Source: an uncultured Clostridia bacterium (GTDB lineage: Bacteria > Bacillota > Clostridia > Christensenellales > Borkfalkiaceae). Taken from it: a DNA stretch of 64,000 nt. Below the pieces are notes generated by a model. That model saw only the letters and a program-made list of their open reading frames with translations. It did not search any database and was not told the DNA's origin. This document shows, one piece after another, positions 56,098-64,000 of the stretch (positions are counted from its first letter, which is position 1; each line of letters begins with the position of its first letter). The DNA lies in contig CANROE010000001.1 of the NCBI GenBank assembly GCA_947632195.1, positions 110,027 through 174,026 of the forward strand, read 5' to 3'. The translations under genes and the position numbers were made by a program.

Positions 56098-58563
56098 ATG
56101 GAGCAGGATTTTTTCCGATTCGACCATGACGAGGACGACGTCATAGACAACGCCTTGGACAACGCCTTGGACGACGCTGCCGAAGAAAACGGTCTGCCCC
56201 TTGTCTCCCCTTTCCTCTCCGACGAAATTCCCGAAGAGCCCCATACTCCCTACAATGCCATGGAGCAGGAGGAGCCCGAGGAGCCCGAAGAAACCGAGGT
56301 AGAATCCGAGGAGGAAACCGAAGTGGAAACCGAGGAAGAATCTGAGGACGGCTCCGAGGAAACCGAGGAAGAACCCGAGGAAGAACCCGAAGTGGAATCC
56401 GAGGAGGGCTCCGAGGAAGAGCCGGAGGAACAGGAAGAGAAGGACGACTCGCCCGCCATCAGTTCCGATCTCATACGCGGACACATCAATACCATCATTC
56501 TCCGCTCTCTCTATGACGGGGACAAGTATGGCTATGAGATCATCGCCGAGATCGAACGAAAGAGCCGCGGGCAATACACCATGAAACAGCCCTCCCTTTA
56601 CAGCGCACTCAAACGCCTCGAAAAGGAAGGCTACATCACCTCCTATTGGGGAGGTTCGGTGAGCGGAGGCAGAAGAAAATATTTCTCCCTCACCGACGAC
56701 GGCAAAGAGATCGCCGAACGCAACCAGACGGAATGGGAATATTCCCGTACCGTCATCGACAGCCTGATCTCGGACAAAGAATTCGATTTTTCCGAACCCG
56801 CCCCCTCAGCGGTAGATATGCGGGTGCTCAAACAGTCCACCTCCCGCGTGCCCGACCGTGAGGACAACTACGCGGAAGAGCCTGCCGAAAACGATCTTGC
56901 CGCAGAACGCGCCGCCTTCGAGGAGGAGCGGGCAAGATATGAAGAGTCCCTGCGCGTACGGGAAGAAGTTCTCCGCGCAAGAGAAGAGGCGGGCACAAAG
57001 CGGGAACAGGAGCTGCTCGAACGGGAATTTGCACTCGCAGAAGAGGAGCGCCGCCGCGAAGAGGCCGCCGAAAGACAGGAGGAGGCGTACGCTCCGCAGA
57101 GCATGGCAGAGACCGCCGAAGAGCCCGATACGACGCTCGAAGAACTTCCCGATGAGGCGGAAGAATTGGCCGCAGAGCAAGAGGAGAACGCAGAGCAGGA
57201 GGAGAGCGAAGAGCCGCAAGCGGGGACCGTCTCTCCGGAAGAGGAACAGCCCTCTGCCGAAGAAGAGATGAGGATCACCGCAGAAGAAGAGATGAGGATC
57301 GCCGCCGAAGAAAAAATGCGGCAGATCGAAGAATTGCGCCGTCTCGAAGCGGAAGAACAGTCCCAAAGAGAACTTTACGAGGCGGAACAGCGCAGACAGG
57401 CGGCGAGCGAAACCCTCTTTGCGCCCTCCGACGAGGAGCGGGCGCACGCGCTCGCACTTGCGCAGGAGAAGGAAGAACAAAACGCCCGCATCCGCGAAAT
57501 GGAGCCGTTCGCCGAGGAGCGTGCCCGCTATGAACAGCGGCTGCGCGACCAGGAGGCGGAATTCCGTGAAAAACACGAACGGGAACTCGCCGAGCAGGAG
57601 GCGCGCATCCGTGAAGAGGATGAACGGTTCTTCCGCCACCGCGAACAGCAGATCATCCATCAAAATTATCTGAATCTCGTCAACGGCGGCCAGAATGAAA
57701 CGCCCGCCGAAGGCAGCTATTATTACGAACAGCCCTCGCCTGCGGAAGATTACGTTTTCGTTTCCAAACCCGAAGAAGAACGGGAATACCGCTCCATTAT
57801 CCGCAAGCTCTATAACGGCGCGATCCCGCAGGACGAAAACGAACCGCCGGTCGCCCCCGCTCCCGCGCCCATGCCCGCACCTGCACCGGCTCCCGCGCCT
57901 ACACCGACGCCTGTGCCCGCTCCCGCACCTGCGCCCATGCCCGTGAGGACCGTGACGGAGCCCAAGGAAGAACCCCTTCCTCCCACGCCCGCCGCAGCGG
58001 AGGAGCCTGCCGCAAAGCCCGTACGGGTGCACACCGGCCGCCCGCTCGACGGAGTGGACTTCTATGACCTCGAATCCCTCGCCGCACAGGACGGGATCCG
58101 CATTACGACTTCCGGAGGACGGCATAAAGAGGTAATGGAAAAATCCGAAAGCCTCGTCCATCGCGGAAAAGCGCTCTTTTTCAGCGCTCTCGTGGTGTTT
58201 CTCCTCTGCCTTGCCGAGGGCAGCATTGCGCTCGGGTTCCAGAGCCAGCTCAAACTCCCCCGTTTCTATCCCTACTTTATTTGGGGAACGGGACTTGCCC
58301 TCCTGCTTGTGACCTTCCTCCTCTACATCAACCACTACGGAGAACGGTCCCTGCGCAAAACGGGAAATTTGCTCGTCAATGTCATTGTCGCTTATGCGCT
58401 GTGCGTGATCGTGATCCTGATCGTCGCGCTCGCCGTCAAAGCGGACTTTACCAACATGGGCGATCTGATGACTTATGTCATTCTTCCCGCCGTCTACTTC
58501 TTCTCCATTATCGTATTCGGCATTGCCTACTACTTGCAGGTGCGGCCGATCGACGAAACATAA
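56098..58563 (+). CDS. PadR-type winged-helix protein with acidic N-terminus, coiled coil, Pro/Ala linker and C-terminal 4-TM domain
   Basis: LIRGHINTIILRSLYDGDKYGYEIIAEIERKSRGQYTMKQPSLYSALKRLEKEGYITSYWGGSVSGGRRKYFSLTDDGKE is a PadR HTH; four hydrophobic helices after residue ~700. Confidence 0.85.
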   Translation: MEQDFFRFDHDEDDVIDNALDNALDDAAEENGLPLVSPFLSDEIPEEPHTPYNAMEQEEPEEPEETEVESEEETEVETEEESEDGSEETEEEPEEEPEVESEEGSEEEPEEQEEKDDSPAISSDLIRGHINTIILRSLYDGDKYGYEIIAEIERKSRGQYTMKQPSLYSALKRLEKEGYITSYWGGSVSGGRRKYFSLTDDGKEIAERNQTEWEYSRTVIDSLISDKEFDFSEPAPSAVDMRVLKQSTSRVPDREDNYAEEPAENDLAAERAAFEEERARYEESLRVREEVLRAREEAGTKREQELLEREFALAEEERRREEAAERQEEAYAPQSMAETAEEPDTTLEELPDEAEELAAEQEENAEQEESEEPQAGTVSPEEEQPSAEEEMRITAEEEMRIAAEEKMRQIEELRRLEAEEQSQRELYEAEQRRQAASETLFAPSDEERAHALALAQEKEEQNARIREMEPFAEERARYEQRLRDQEAEFREKHERELAEQEARIREEDERFFRHREQQIIHQNYLNLVNGGQNETPAEGSYYYEQPSPAEDYVFVSKPEEEREYRSIIRKLYNGAIPQDENEPPVAPAPAPMPAPAPAPAPTPTPVPAPAPAPMPVRTVTEPKEEPLPPTPAAAEEPAAKPVRVHTGRPLDGVDFYDLESLAAQDGIRITTSGGRHKEVMEKSESLVHRGKALFFSALVVFLLCLAEGSIALGFQSQLKLPRFYPYFIWGTGLALLLVTFLLYINHYGERSLRKTGNLLVNVIVAYALCVIVILIVALAVKADFTNMGDLMTYVILPAVYFFSIIVFGIAYYLQVRPIDET

Positions 58564-58625
58564 CCCTTTCATAAAAGAGCGGCGGCTCCGCCAAATGGCG
58601 GAGCCGCCGCTCTCTGTTTATCCGT

Positions 58626-60062
58626 TTAATTTCCCCTGTAAACTTTCAGCCACTCCGAAAGGCGGGCGACAAATTCCGCATTATTCGGCGTCTTTTTCAG
58701 CATGTCGAGGATCCCCTCCGTGTTTTCGGACAAGCTCTTTTCCCGCAGCTTATAGACGGCGGCAAGCTCCGTTTTCGGCAGAAGAAGTTCTTCTTTCCGC
58801 GTGCCGGAACGCCTGAGATCGATCGCGGGGAAAATTCTACGCTCCGCAAGCTCCCGCGACAGGAAAATATCGCTGTTCCCCGTGCCCTTGAACTCCTCGT
58901 AGATCACATCGTCCATGCGGCTGCCCGTATCGACAAGCGCGGTGGCGAGTATGGTGATACTGCCCGCCTCCACGGTGTTGCGCGCAGCGCCGAAAAAGCG
59001 CTTGGGCTCCGCAAACGCGCCTGCGTCCAGCCCGCCCGAAAGCGTCTTGCCCGTGCTCTCTGTCATATAGTTATATGCGCGGGTGAGTTTGGTGAGAGAA
59101 TCGAGCAGAATAACAACGTCCCGCCCGAGCTCCGCGAGCCGTTTCGCATGCGCGATGGTGAGCTCCGCCGCTCGGATGTGGTGGTCCGCGCCTTCGTCGA
59201 AGGTGGAATAGATCACCTCGGCGGTATCAACGCTCGAACGGAAATCGGTGACCTCCTCGGGCCGCTCGTCGATGAGCAGGACGATGACGTCCACGTCTCT
59301 GTGGTTTTCGGAAAGCGCACGCGCGATGTCCTTCAAAAGTGTGGTCTTCCCCGCCTTGGGCGGCGCAATAATCAAGGCGCGCTGCCCTTTGCCGATGGGC
59401 GCAAACAGATCCAACAACCGCAGGGAAAGCGTATCGCACCCCTCGGACAGCGTAATGCGTTCGTTCGGGTAGCTGGCCGTGAGAGAATCGAAGAAGAGAC
59501 GCTCCTCGTAAGTGCCGACGGGACGGCCGTTGACGCTCAAAAGCTCCCCGATCGCCGCAGAGTCGTTTTTCAGGCGGGGCTTGGGAATGCAAGCGACAAA
59601 GTCCCCTTCGCGCAGTTTGAGGGAATGGATCATGGGCGCCGCGATGAATACATCACTGCCGTTCGTCGGCTGGCAATTCTTCGCGCGCAAAAAGCCGTAG
59701 CCGCTCTGCATGATTTCGAGGATCCCCGAACATGCGGGCTGCTCGTAATATCCCTTTTCGTCCGTGCTCGAAACTTCAAGCGCCGCCGGCTTGACTTCCT
59801 TCTCCGCTTTACGGCGGATGTCGCTCAGCCGCTGGATGATGGAAGGGTCGAGATAGTTCTGCTTGACGGGCGCTCCCCTGCCGGAACGGGGAACGGGCAT
59901 CGCCCTCCCCACGAGAATATCCAGAATGCCCGCAGTGAGTTCCGTTTTGTTGCCCGAACGATCGGTCGGAACGCCGTACTTTCTGCCCAAAATGCGCAGA
60001 GTGGGCAAGGGCAAACTTTCGAGAAAAGTGCAATATTCCTGCTCAATTTCCTTATCCAACAT
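58626..60062 (-). CDS. rho: Transcription termination factor Rho
   Basis: [56 protein letters not shown]. Confidence 0.97.
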   Translation of the reverse strand: MLDKEIEQEYCTFLESLPLPTLRILGRKYGVPTDRSGNKTELTAGILDILVGRAMPVPRSGRGAPVKQNYLDPSIIQRLSDIRRKAEKEVKPAALEVSSTDEKGYYEQPACSGILEIMQSGYGFLRAKNCQPTNGSDVFIAAPMIHSLKLREGDFVACIPKPRLKNDSAAIGELLSVNGRPVGTYEERLFFDSLTASYPNERITLSEGCDTLSLRLLDLFAPIGKGQRALIIAPPKAGKTTLLKDIARALSENHRDVDVIVLLIDERPEEVTDFRSSVDTAEVIYSTFDEGADHHIRAAELTIAHAKRLAELGRDVVILLDSLTKLTRAYNYMTESTGKTLSGGLDAGAFAEPKRFFGAARNTVEAGSITILATALVDTGSRMDDVIYEEFKGTGNSDIFLSRELAERRIFPAIDLRRSGTRKEELLLPKTELAAVYKLREKSLSENTEGILDMLKKTPNNAEFVARLSEWLKVYRGN

Positions 60063-60684
60063 CGCCTGTTCTCTCCATCAAAATAATTTTTGTTTCGCCT
60101 TTCGGCTCGGTGACCGTCACCGTCTGCGCGCGCGAGACCTCCGCAAACAATGACAAAAATTCTTCCGCACCCGCAATATCGACCGTAAGCCCCTTCACCT
60201 TGTAGTGCATGGGAATACAGACGGACGGTTTTATCCCTTCGACGTATTTCTTCGCCTCGCGGGCTCCGATCGTATAGTGGCCGCCGACGGGAATCAACAA
60301 GACGTCCGCCTTGCCGAGCCGCGACAAAATTTCCGCCGTGCAAGGCTCCCCGACATCGCCGAGGTGCAACACGGTAAGCCCCTCCGCCTCGAAACGGAAG
60401 GCGAGCGTTTTCCCGCGCTCCGCGCCGCCCGCACCGTCATGATCGCATGGGATCGACGTAATATGAACGCCGCGTACGTCAAAGACCCCCTCACTGTCAA
60501 GAACAAGGAGCGCGCGCACTCCCCTCACATTGCAATGATCGTAGTGAGAATGGCTTACGGTGACCGCATCCGCCGAGACTTTCGGCATGGGAATGCCTAC
60601 GTCGCCGAACGGATCGGTCACGATACGGGTCCCCTCCTCAAAGTGCAAAAAAAAGGAAGAATGCCCCAAATATTGAATTTTCAT
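60052..60684 (-). CDS. MBL-fold metal-dependent hydrolase (UPF0173-like)
   Basis: MKIQYLGHSSFFLHFEEGTRIVTDPFGDVGIPMPKVSADAVTVSHSHYDH. Confidence 0.88.
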   Translation of the reverse strand: MKIQYLGHSSFFLHFEEGTRIVTDPFGDVGIPMPKVSADAVTVSHSHYDHCNVRGVRALLVLDSEGVFDVRGVHITSIPCDHDGAGGAERGKTLAFRFEAEGLTVLHLGDVGEPCTAEILSRLGKADVLLIPVGGHYTIGAREAKKYVEGIKPSVCIPMHYKVKGLTVDIAGAEEFLSLFAEVSRAQTVTVTEPKGETKIILMERTGDVG

Positions 60685-60805
60685 GACGCCTCCGAAACCG
60701 AAAATTAAACCAAGCTGTAAAAAGCCTTTCAAAAAGTGAAAGAGAATATAAAATTCTTATAGAGATAGTATAGCGTAAAATTCGCCGCTTGTAAAGGGAA
60801 AACGA

Positions 60806-61624
60806 TCATTTTTCCGAAAAATAAGCGCCGTAGGCAAGCCGCCCCGCCCGTAAACAAGCACAGAGAGCCTCTTCGTCTCCCTCCTTTAACGCCTTTGAGT
60901 ACTCTTCAAGGCGTGCGGCAAGTCCGTCGATCTCCGCGACCAAATTGTCCCGATTCGCAAAATAGAGATCCTTCCAAAGTCCTTCGTCCACGCCGCCGAC
61001 GCGGGTCATATCCTGAAAACTTCCGCCCGTAAATCCGGCGATCCCCTTTGCGCCCGGGCTGCGGATGTACGCGTTTGAAACGATGTGCGCAAGCTGCGAA
61101 GTGAGCGCGATCTTTCTGTCGTGCTCCTCCGCCGAAGTACGCACGATGCGGCCGAATCCTGCATCCCGCGCAAGACGCTCTACCGTATCGAGCGCGGCGG
61201 GGTCGGTTTTCTCATTGACGGTGAGAACGAGATTTTTCCCGCGAAAGAGCGCCGCGTCCGAGGAGGCGATCCCGCTCGTCTCCTTGCCCGCCATCGGATG
61301 GGCGCCGACATAGCGGTAAGCGCGCGGCGCGGAGAAAACGACCTCCTCGATCACCTTTTTGACGCCGCAGATGTCGCAGACGACCGTCCCTGCGGGGAAC
61401 TGCCCCTCGTCGAGCTCTCTCATCGTCGGTTTGGGCGGCAGAGCTAAGAATACGACGTCTGCGCCCTCGTAACTTTCCGTTTCCCCGTCGATCATACGGC
61501 GGGAGAGTGCGATCTCAACGGTCGCCTTGCTCCTGTTTTTTCCCAAAACGGTGTGGCCGCTCGCTTTGAGCGCCGCCGCAAGCGAAGCGCCGATGATCCC
61601 CAATCCATATACAACAATTTTCAT
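60806..61624 (-). CDS. tyrA: Prephenate dehydrogenase
   Basis: MKIVVYGLGIIGASLAAALKASGHTVLGKNRS, VGAHPMAGKETSGIASSDAALFRGKNLVLT. Confidence 0.93.
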   Translation of the reverse strand: MKIVVYGLGIIGASLAAALKASGHTVLGKNRSKATVEIALSRRMIDGETESYEGADVVFLALPPKPTMRELDEGQFPAGTVVCDICGVKKVIEEVVFSAPRAYRYVGAHPMAGKETSGIASSDAALFRGKNLVLTVNEKTDPAALDTVERLARDAGFGRIVRTSAEEHDRKIALTSQLAHIVSNAYIRSPGAKGIAGFTGGSFQDMTRVGGVDEGLWKDLYFANRDNLVAEIDGLAARLEEYSKALKEGDEEALCACLRAGRLAYGAYFSEK

Positions 61625-61639
61625 GATTTTCCCCAAAAA

Positions 61640-61692
61640 TATCGTAATTATGCCAAACATAGCACTATATTATGTCACGCATAGTACTATGC
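61640..61692 (+). repeat. Palindrome-family copies 7a (degenerate) and 7b, between YgjP-like gene and tyrA
   Basis: TTATGCCAAACATAGCACTAT and GCACTATATTATGTCACGCATAGTACTATGC. Confidence 0.75.
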
Positions 61693-61703
61693 AAATGCCG
61701 AAT

Positions 61704-62333
61704 TTATAAAAAATTCATCGCAAAATGTTCCTTCAATGCCTTTCTTCGGCGCTTCCAATCGGGCAAGATCGCCCCGACCACTTCCCGAAATTCGGCGCTG
61801 TGGTTAAAGACAACGGTGTGCGCGAGCTCATGAACGATGACATATTCGCATAGCTCCGGCGGCAGAAAGGCGACGCGGAAGGTATAGGCTATGACGCCGC
61901 TTCGGTTGCAGGACCCCCATCTTCCCCGTGCGGAGGAGACGCGCACGGCGCTGTATGCAAAGCCGTATGTCTCTGCGATTCGTGCGGTGGCCTGCGACAT
62001 GACCTGCAAGACAAATTTTTTCAAAAGGCGGGTCAGCGCCCCCTCTCTCCCCTCGGCAGGCAGATAAATTTTTTCGTCCGCAATGCGTGCGCGCCCTGTC
62101 CCGACGCGGTAAGCGCTGCCGAACAAAACAAGTTCCGCACCGTCCGAAAGATCGAGCTTGGGGCTCTGCGCCACTTTGTTCAACTGTGCCTCGATCCATC
62201 CCGCATGTACCTGCAAAAAGCGGGAGACATAAGTACTGCTCACGCCGTAGGGCACGCGCAAGACGACTTCGCCCTCCCTCGTTACGGAAAGTGCGAGCGT
62301 TTTTCTTTTGCTGCGGATGATCTTTGCCTCCAT
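61704..62333 (-). CDS. YgjP-like (SprT/M48-type) zinc metallopeptidase
   Basis: ARGRWGSCNRSGVIAYTFRVAFLPPELCEYVIVHELAHTVVFNHSAEFREVV (HExxH). Confidence 0.9.
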   Translation of the reverse strand: MEAKIIRSKRKTLALSVTREGEVVLRVPYGVSSTYVSRFLQVHAGWIEAQLNKVAQSPKLDLSDGAELVLFGSAYRVGTGRARIADEKIYLPAEGREGALTRLLKKFVLQVMSQATARIAETYGFAYSAVRVSSARGRWGSCNRSGVIAYTFRVAFLPPELCEYVIVHELAHTVVFNHSAEFREVVGAILPDWKRRRKALKEHFAMNFL

Positions 62334-62376
62334 ACCGCCATTATAGCACGGCAAGCGAGATTTTTCAACCAATCGG

Positions 62377-62405
62377 TTGACCTTTTCGGCGACTTTTGCT
62401 ATACT
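62377..62405 (+). promoter_or_regulatory. sigma-A-type promoter for aroA
   Basis: TTGACC - 17 bp - TATACT. Confidence 0.75.
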
Positions 62406-62411
62406 TGGCTT

Positions 62412-63677
62412 ATGAATTTTTATCAATGCCGCCAACTTCGCAGGCAAGAGATCGAAGTCTGCGTTCCCGCCTCCAAGAGCATTTTGAACCGCGCTCTGCT
62501 CCTCGCCGCCTTTACCGAGGGGGATACCCTGCTTACGGGCTGCGGGAATTTCGGGCAGGATACTTCCGACCTGCTCTCTTGCCTCTCCGCGCTCGGCATT
62601 TCTGCCGAAAAATCGGGAGAAAACCTGCTCGTGCACGGGAATTTGCAATTTCGCAGGCAAGCCGCGTTGAATGTGGGGAGCGCGGGCACTGCGGCGCGGT
62701 TTTTGACCGCTATTCTCGCTTTTTTGGGCGGAGAATATCGAATCGACGCCTCCGAACAGATGAAAAAGCGGCCGATGGACTTTTTGGCGACCCTCGAAAG
62801 CGCGGGCGTACAAATCGAATATGCAGACGCAGAGGGGCATTTCCCCTTCCGTTTGAAGAGCACGGGGATCTCCGCAGGCGCCCTTTCGGCAGATACCGAT
62901 GTGAGCACCCAATACGCAAGCGGGCTGCTGCTTGCCGCCGCCCTTGGAAACCGTCCTTTTACACTGACGCTCCATGGCAGCCGCACGCAGGGGAGCTATA
63001 TCCAAACGACCCTCGACGTGCTGCATGCGTTCGGCGGGAATTACGCGCGCACAGGCCGTCAAATTACCGTTTATCCCATCAGCGCCGCTCCGAAAGAGTA
63101 CACCGTTGCGCCGGATATTTCGAGCGCGTGCTATTTTTACGCTCTCTCCCTGCTGTGCGGGACTAAGGTGCTCGTGCGCGGCGCCCATCCCGATTGCGGC
63201 CAAGCCGATTTGAAATTGCTCGATGTTTTGCGGCAACGGGGCGTGAGCATGACCGACACCGAGTGCGGGATCGTTGCCGACGGTAGCTCTGCGCGCGCGT
63301 TTCGCGGGTTCGACGTGGATATGCAGGATTTTTCCGACCAAACTCTGACGCTCGCCGCCCTCGCCCCGTTTGCGGATTCCCCCTCCATTCTCAGGAATAT
63401 CGGGCATATCCGCAGGCAGGAATGTGACCGCGTAGAGGCTGTTTTGCGGAATCTCGGCGCGCTCGGCGTGCCCTGTGAATGCCGCAACGACGATATTTTG
63501 ATAGAGCCCGCGCCCGTGCGCCCCGCGACGATCGAGACGTTCGGCGACCACCGCGTCGCCATGGCGTTTGCCCTCGTGGGACTGAAAACAGGCGGGATCA
63601 AGATCGAAAACCCCGATTGCTGTAAAAAAACATTCGCAAATTATTTTGAAATTTTAGAGAAATTGACAAAAGAATAG
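62412..63677 (+). CDS. aroA: 3-phosphoshikimate 1-carboxyvinyltransferase
   Basis: VPASKSILNRALLLAAFTEGDTLLTG, NVGSAGTAARFLTA, DHRVAMAFALVGLK. Confidence 0.95.
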   Translation: MNFYQCRQLRRQEIEVCVPASKSILNRALLLAAFTEGDTLLTGCGNFGQDTSDLLSCLSALGISAEKSGENLLVHGNLQFRRQAALNVGSAGTAARFLTAILAFLGGEYRIDASEQMKKRPMDFLATLESAGVQIEYADAEGHFPFRLKSTGISAGALSADTDVSTQYASGLLLAAALGNRPFTLTLHGSRTQGSYIQTTLDVLHAFGGNYARTGRQITVYPISAAPKEYTVAPDISSACYFYALSLLCGTKVLVRGAHPDCGQADLKLLDVLRQRGVSMTDTECGIVADGSSARAFRGFDVDMQDFSDQTLTLAALAPFADSPSILRNIGHIRRQECDRVEAVLRNLGALGVPCECRNDDILIEPAPVRPATIETFGDHRVAMAFALVGLKTGGIKIENPDCCKKTFANYFEILEKLTKE

Positions 63678-63779
63678 ATCGAACGGTAGAGCCCATACCA
63701 AAAAAGAGCGAAAATCGCGTTCGTTTCGCCTCTTCGCCTTTATCTTACAAAGCATATCTATCACGAATAGGAGGGCAAA

Positions 63780-64000
63780 ATGGATCATAAAACGATTGTC
63801 CGAATCTTATGTTTAACAGTCGGACCGATTGCCTTGGTATGCTTGCTTGTATTGATATTATATTATGTGCATTACAAGGACATGCCCGCCAAAGAGGATG
63901 GAAGATTGAGATACCCGCTACTCTTCCGCCGTCTCCCGTTTTTGCTTTTTCTTATCTTTATTTTTGGCTCTGCTTTGTCGTTTCTGACGCAAGGTGAAGA
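63780..64000 (+). CDS. Membrane protein, truncated by window edge
   Basis: RBS aggaggg then ATG; MDHKTIVRILCLTVGPIALVCLLVLILYYVHYKDMPAKEDGRLRYPLLFRRLPFLLFLIFIFGSALSFLTQG; open to the end, absent from ORF track. Confidence 0.65.
   Translation, partial: MDHKTIVRILCLTVGPIALVCLLVLILYYVHYKDMPAKEDGRLRYPLLFRRLPFLLFLIFIFGSALSFLTQGE

Noticed and set aside
62334-63551. Long N-terminal extension of the YgjP-like ORF on the minus strand
   Set aside because: Antisense to aroA; the real protein starts at MEAKIIRSKRK.

Overview
This 64 kb window looks like a GC-rich Firmicutes/Clostridia-type chromosome. It is densely coded, mostly on the minus strand, and made mainly of housekeeping genes: miaB-mutS-mutL-miaA, thiI/cysteine desulfurase, carAB, an NfnAB-like pair, a Trk/Ktr K+ system, nrdDG, pfkA-dnaE-whiA-murB, adhE, valS, an ABC importer, rho, tyrA and aroA. 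I saw no phage, CRISPR array, rRNA or tRNA. The signals that ordinary annotation would miss are: (1) a dispersed ~31-bp palindrome family (GCATAGTACTATGTC-N-GACATAATACTATGC and degenerate forms; about 9 copies), with copies inside miaA and a PBP gene, one carrying a start codon (RNA methyltransferase), one carrying a stop codon (nrdG), and two in the promoter region of a PadR-like gene; (2) an uninterrupted CarB-DapF fusion whose DapF-like domain has lost both catalytic cysteines; (3) a ~820-aa PadR-type protein with an acidic N-terminus, coiled coil, Pro/Ala linker and four predicted TM helices; (4) a tandem CobW-type GTPase pair, one with a duplicated His/Asp metal-binding tract and one apparently fused to a YcgQ/TIGR03943-like C-terminal domain; (5) several intergenic repeat families that account for most of the non-coding DNA. 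All homology calls are by reading the translations; no search was run.
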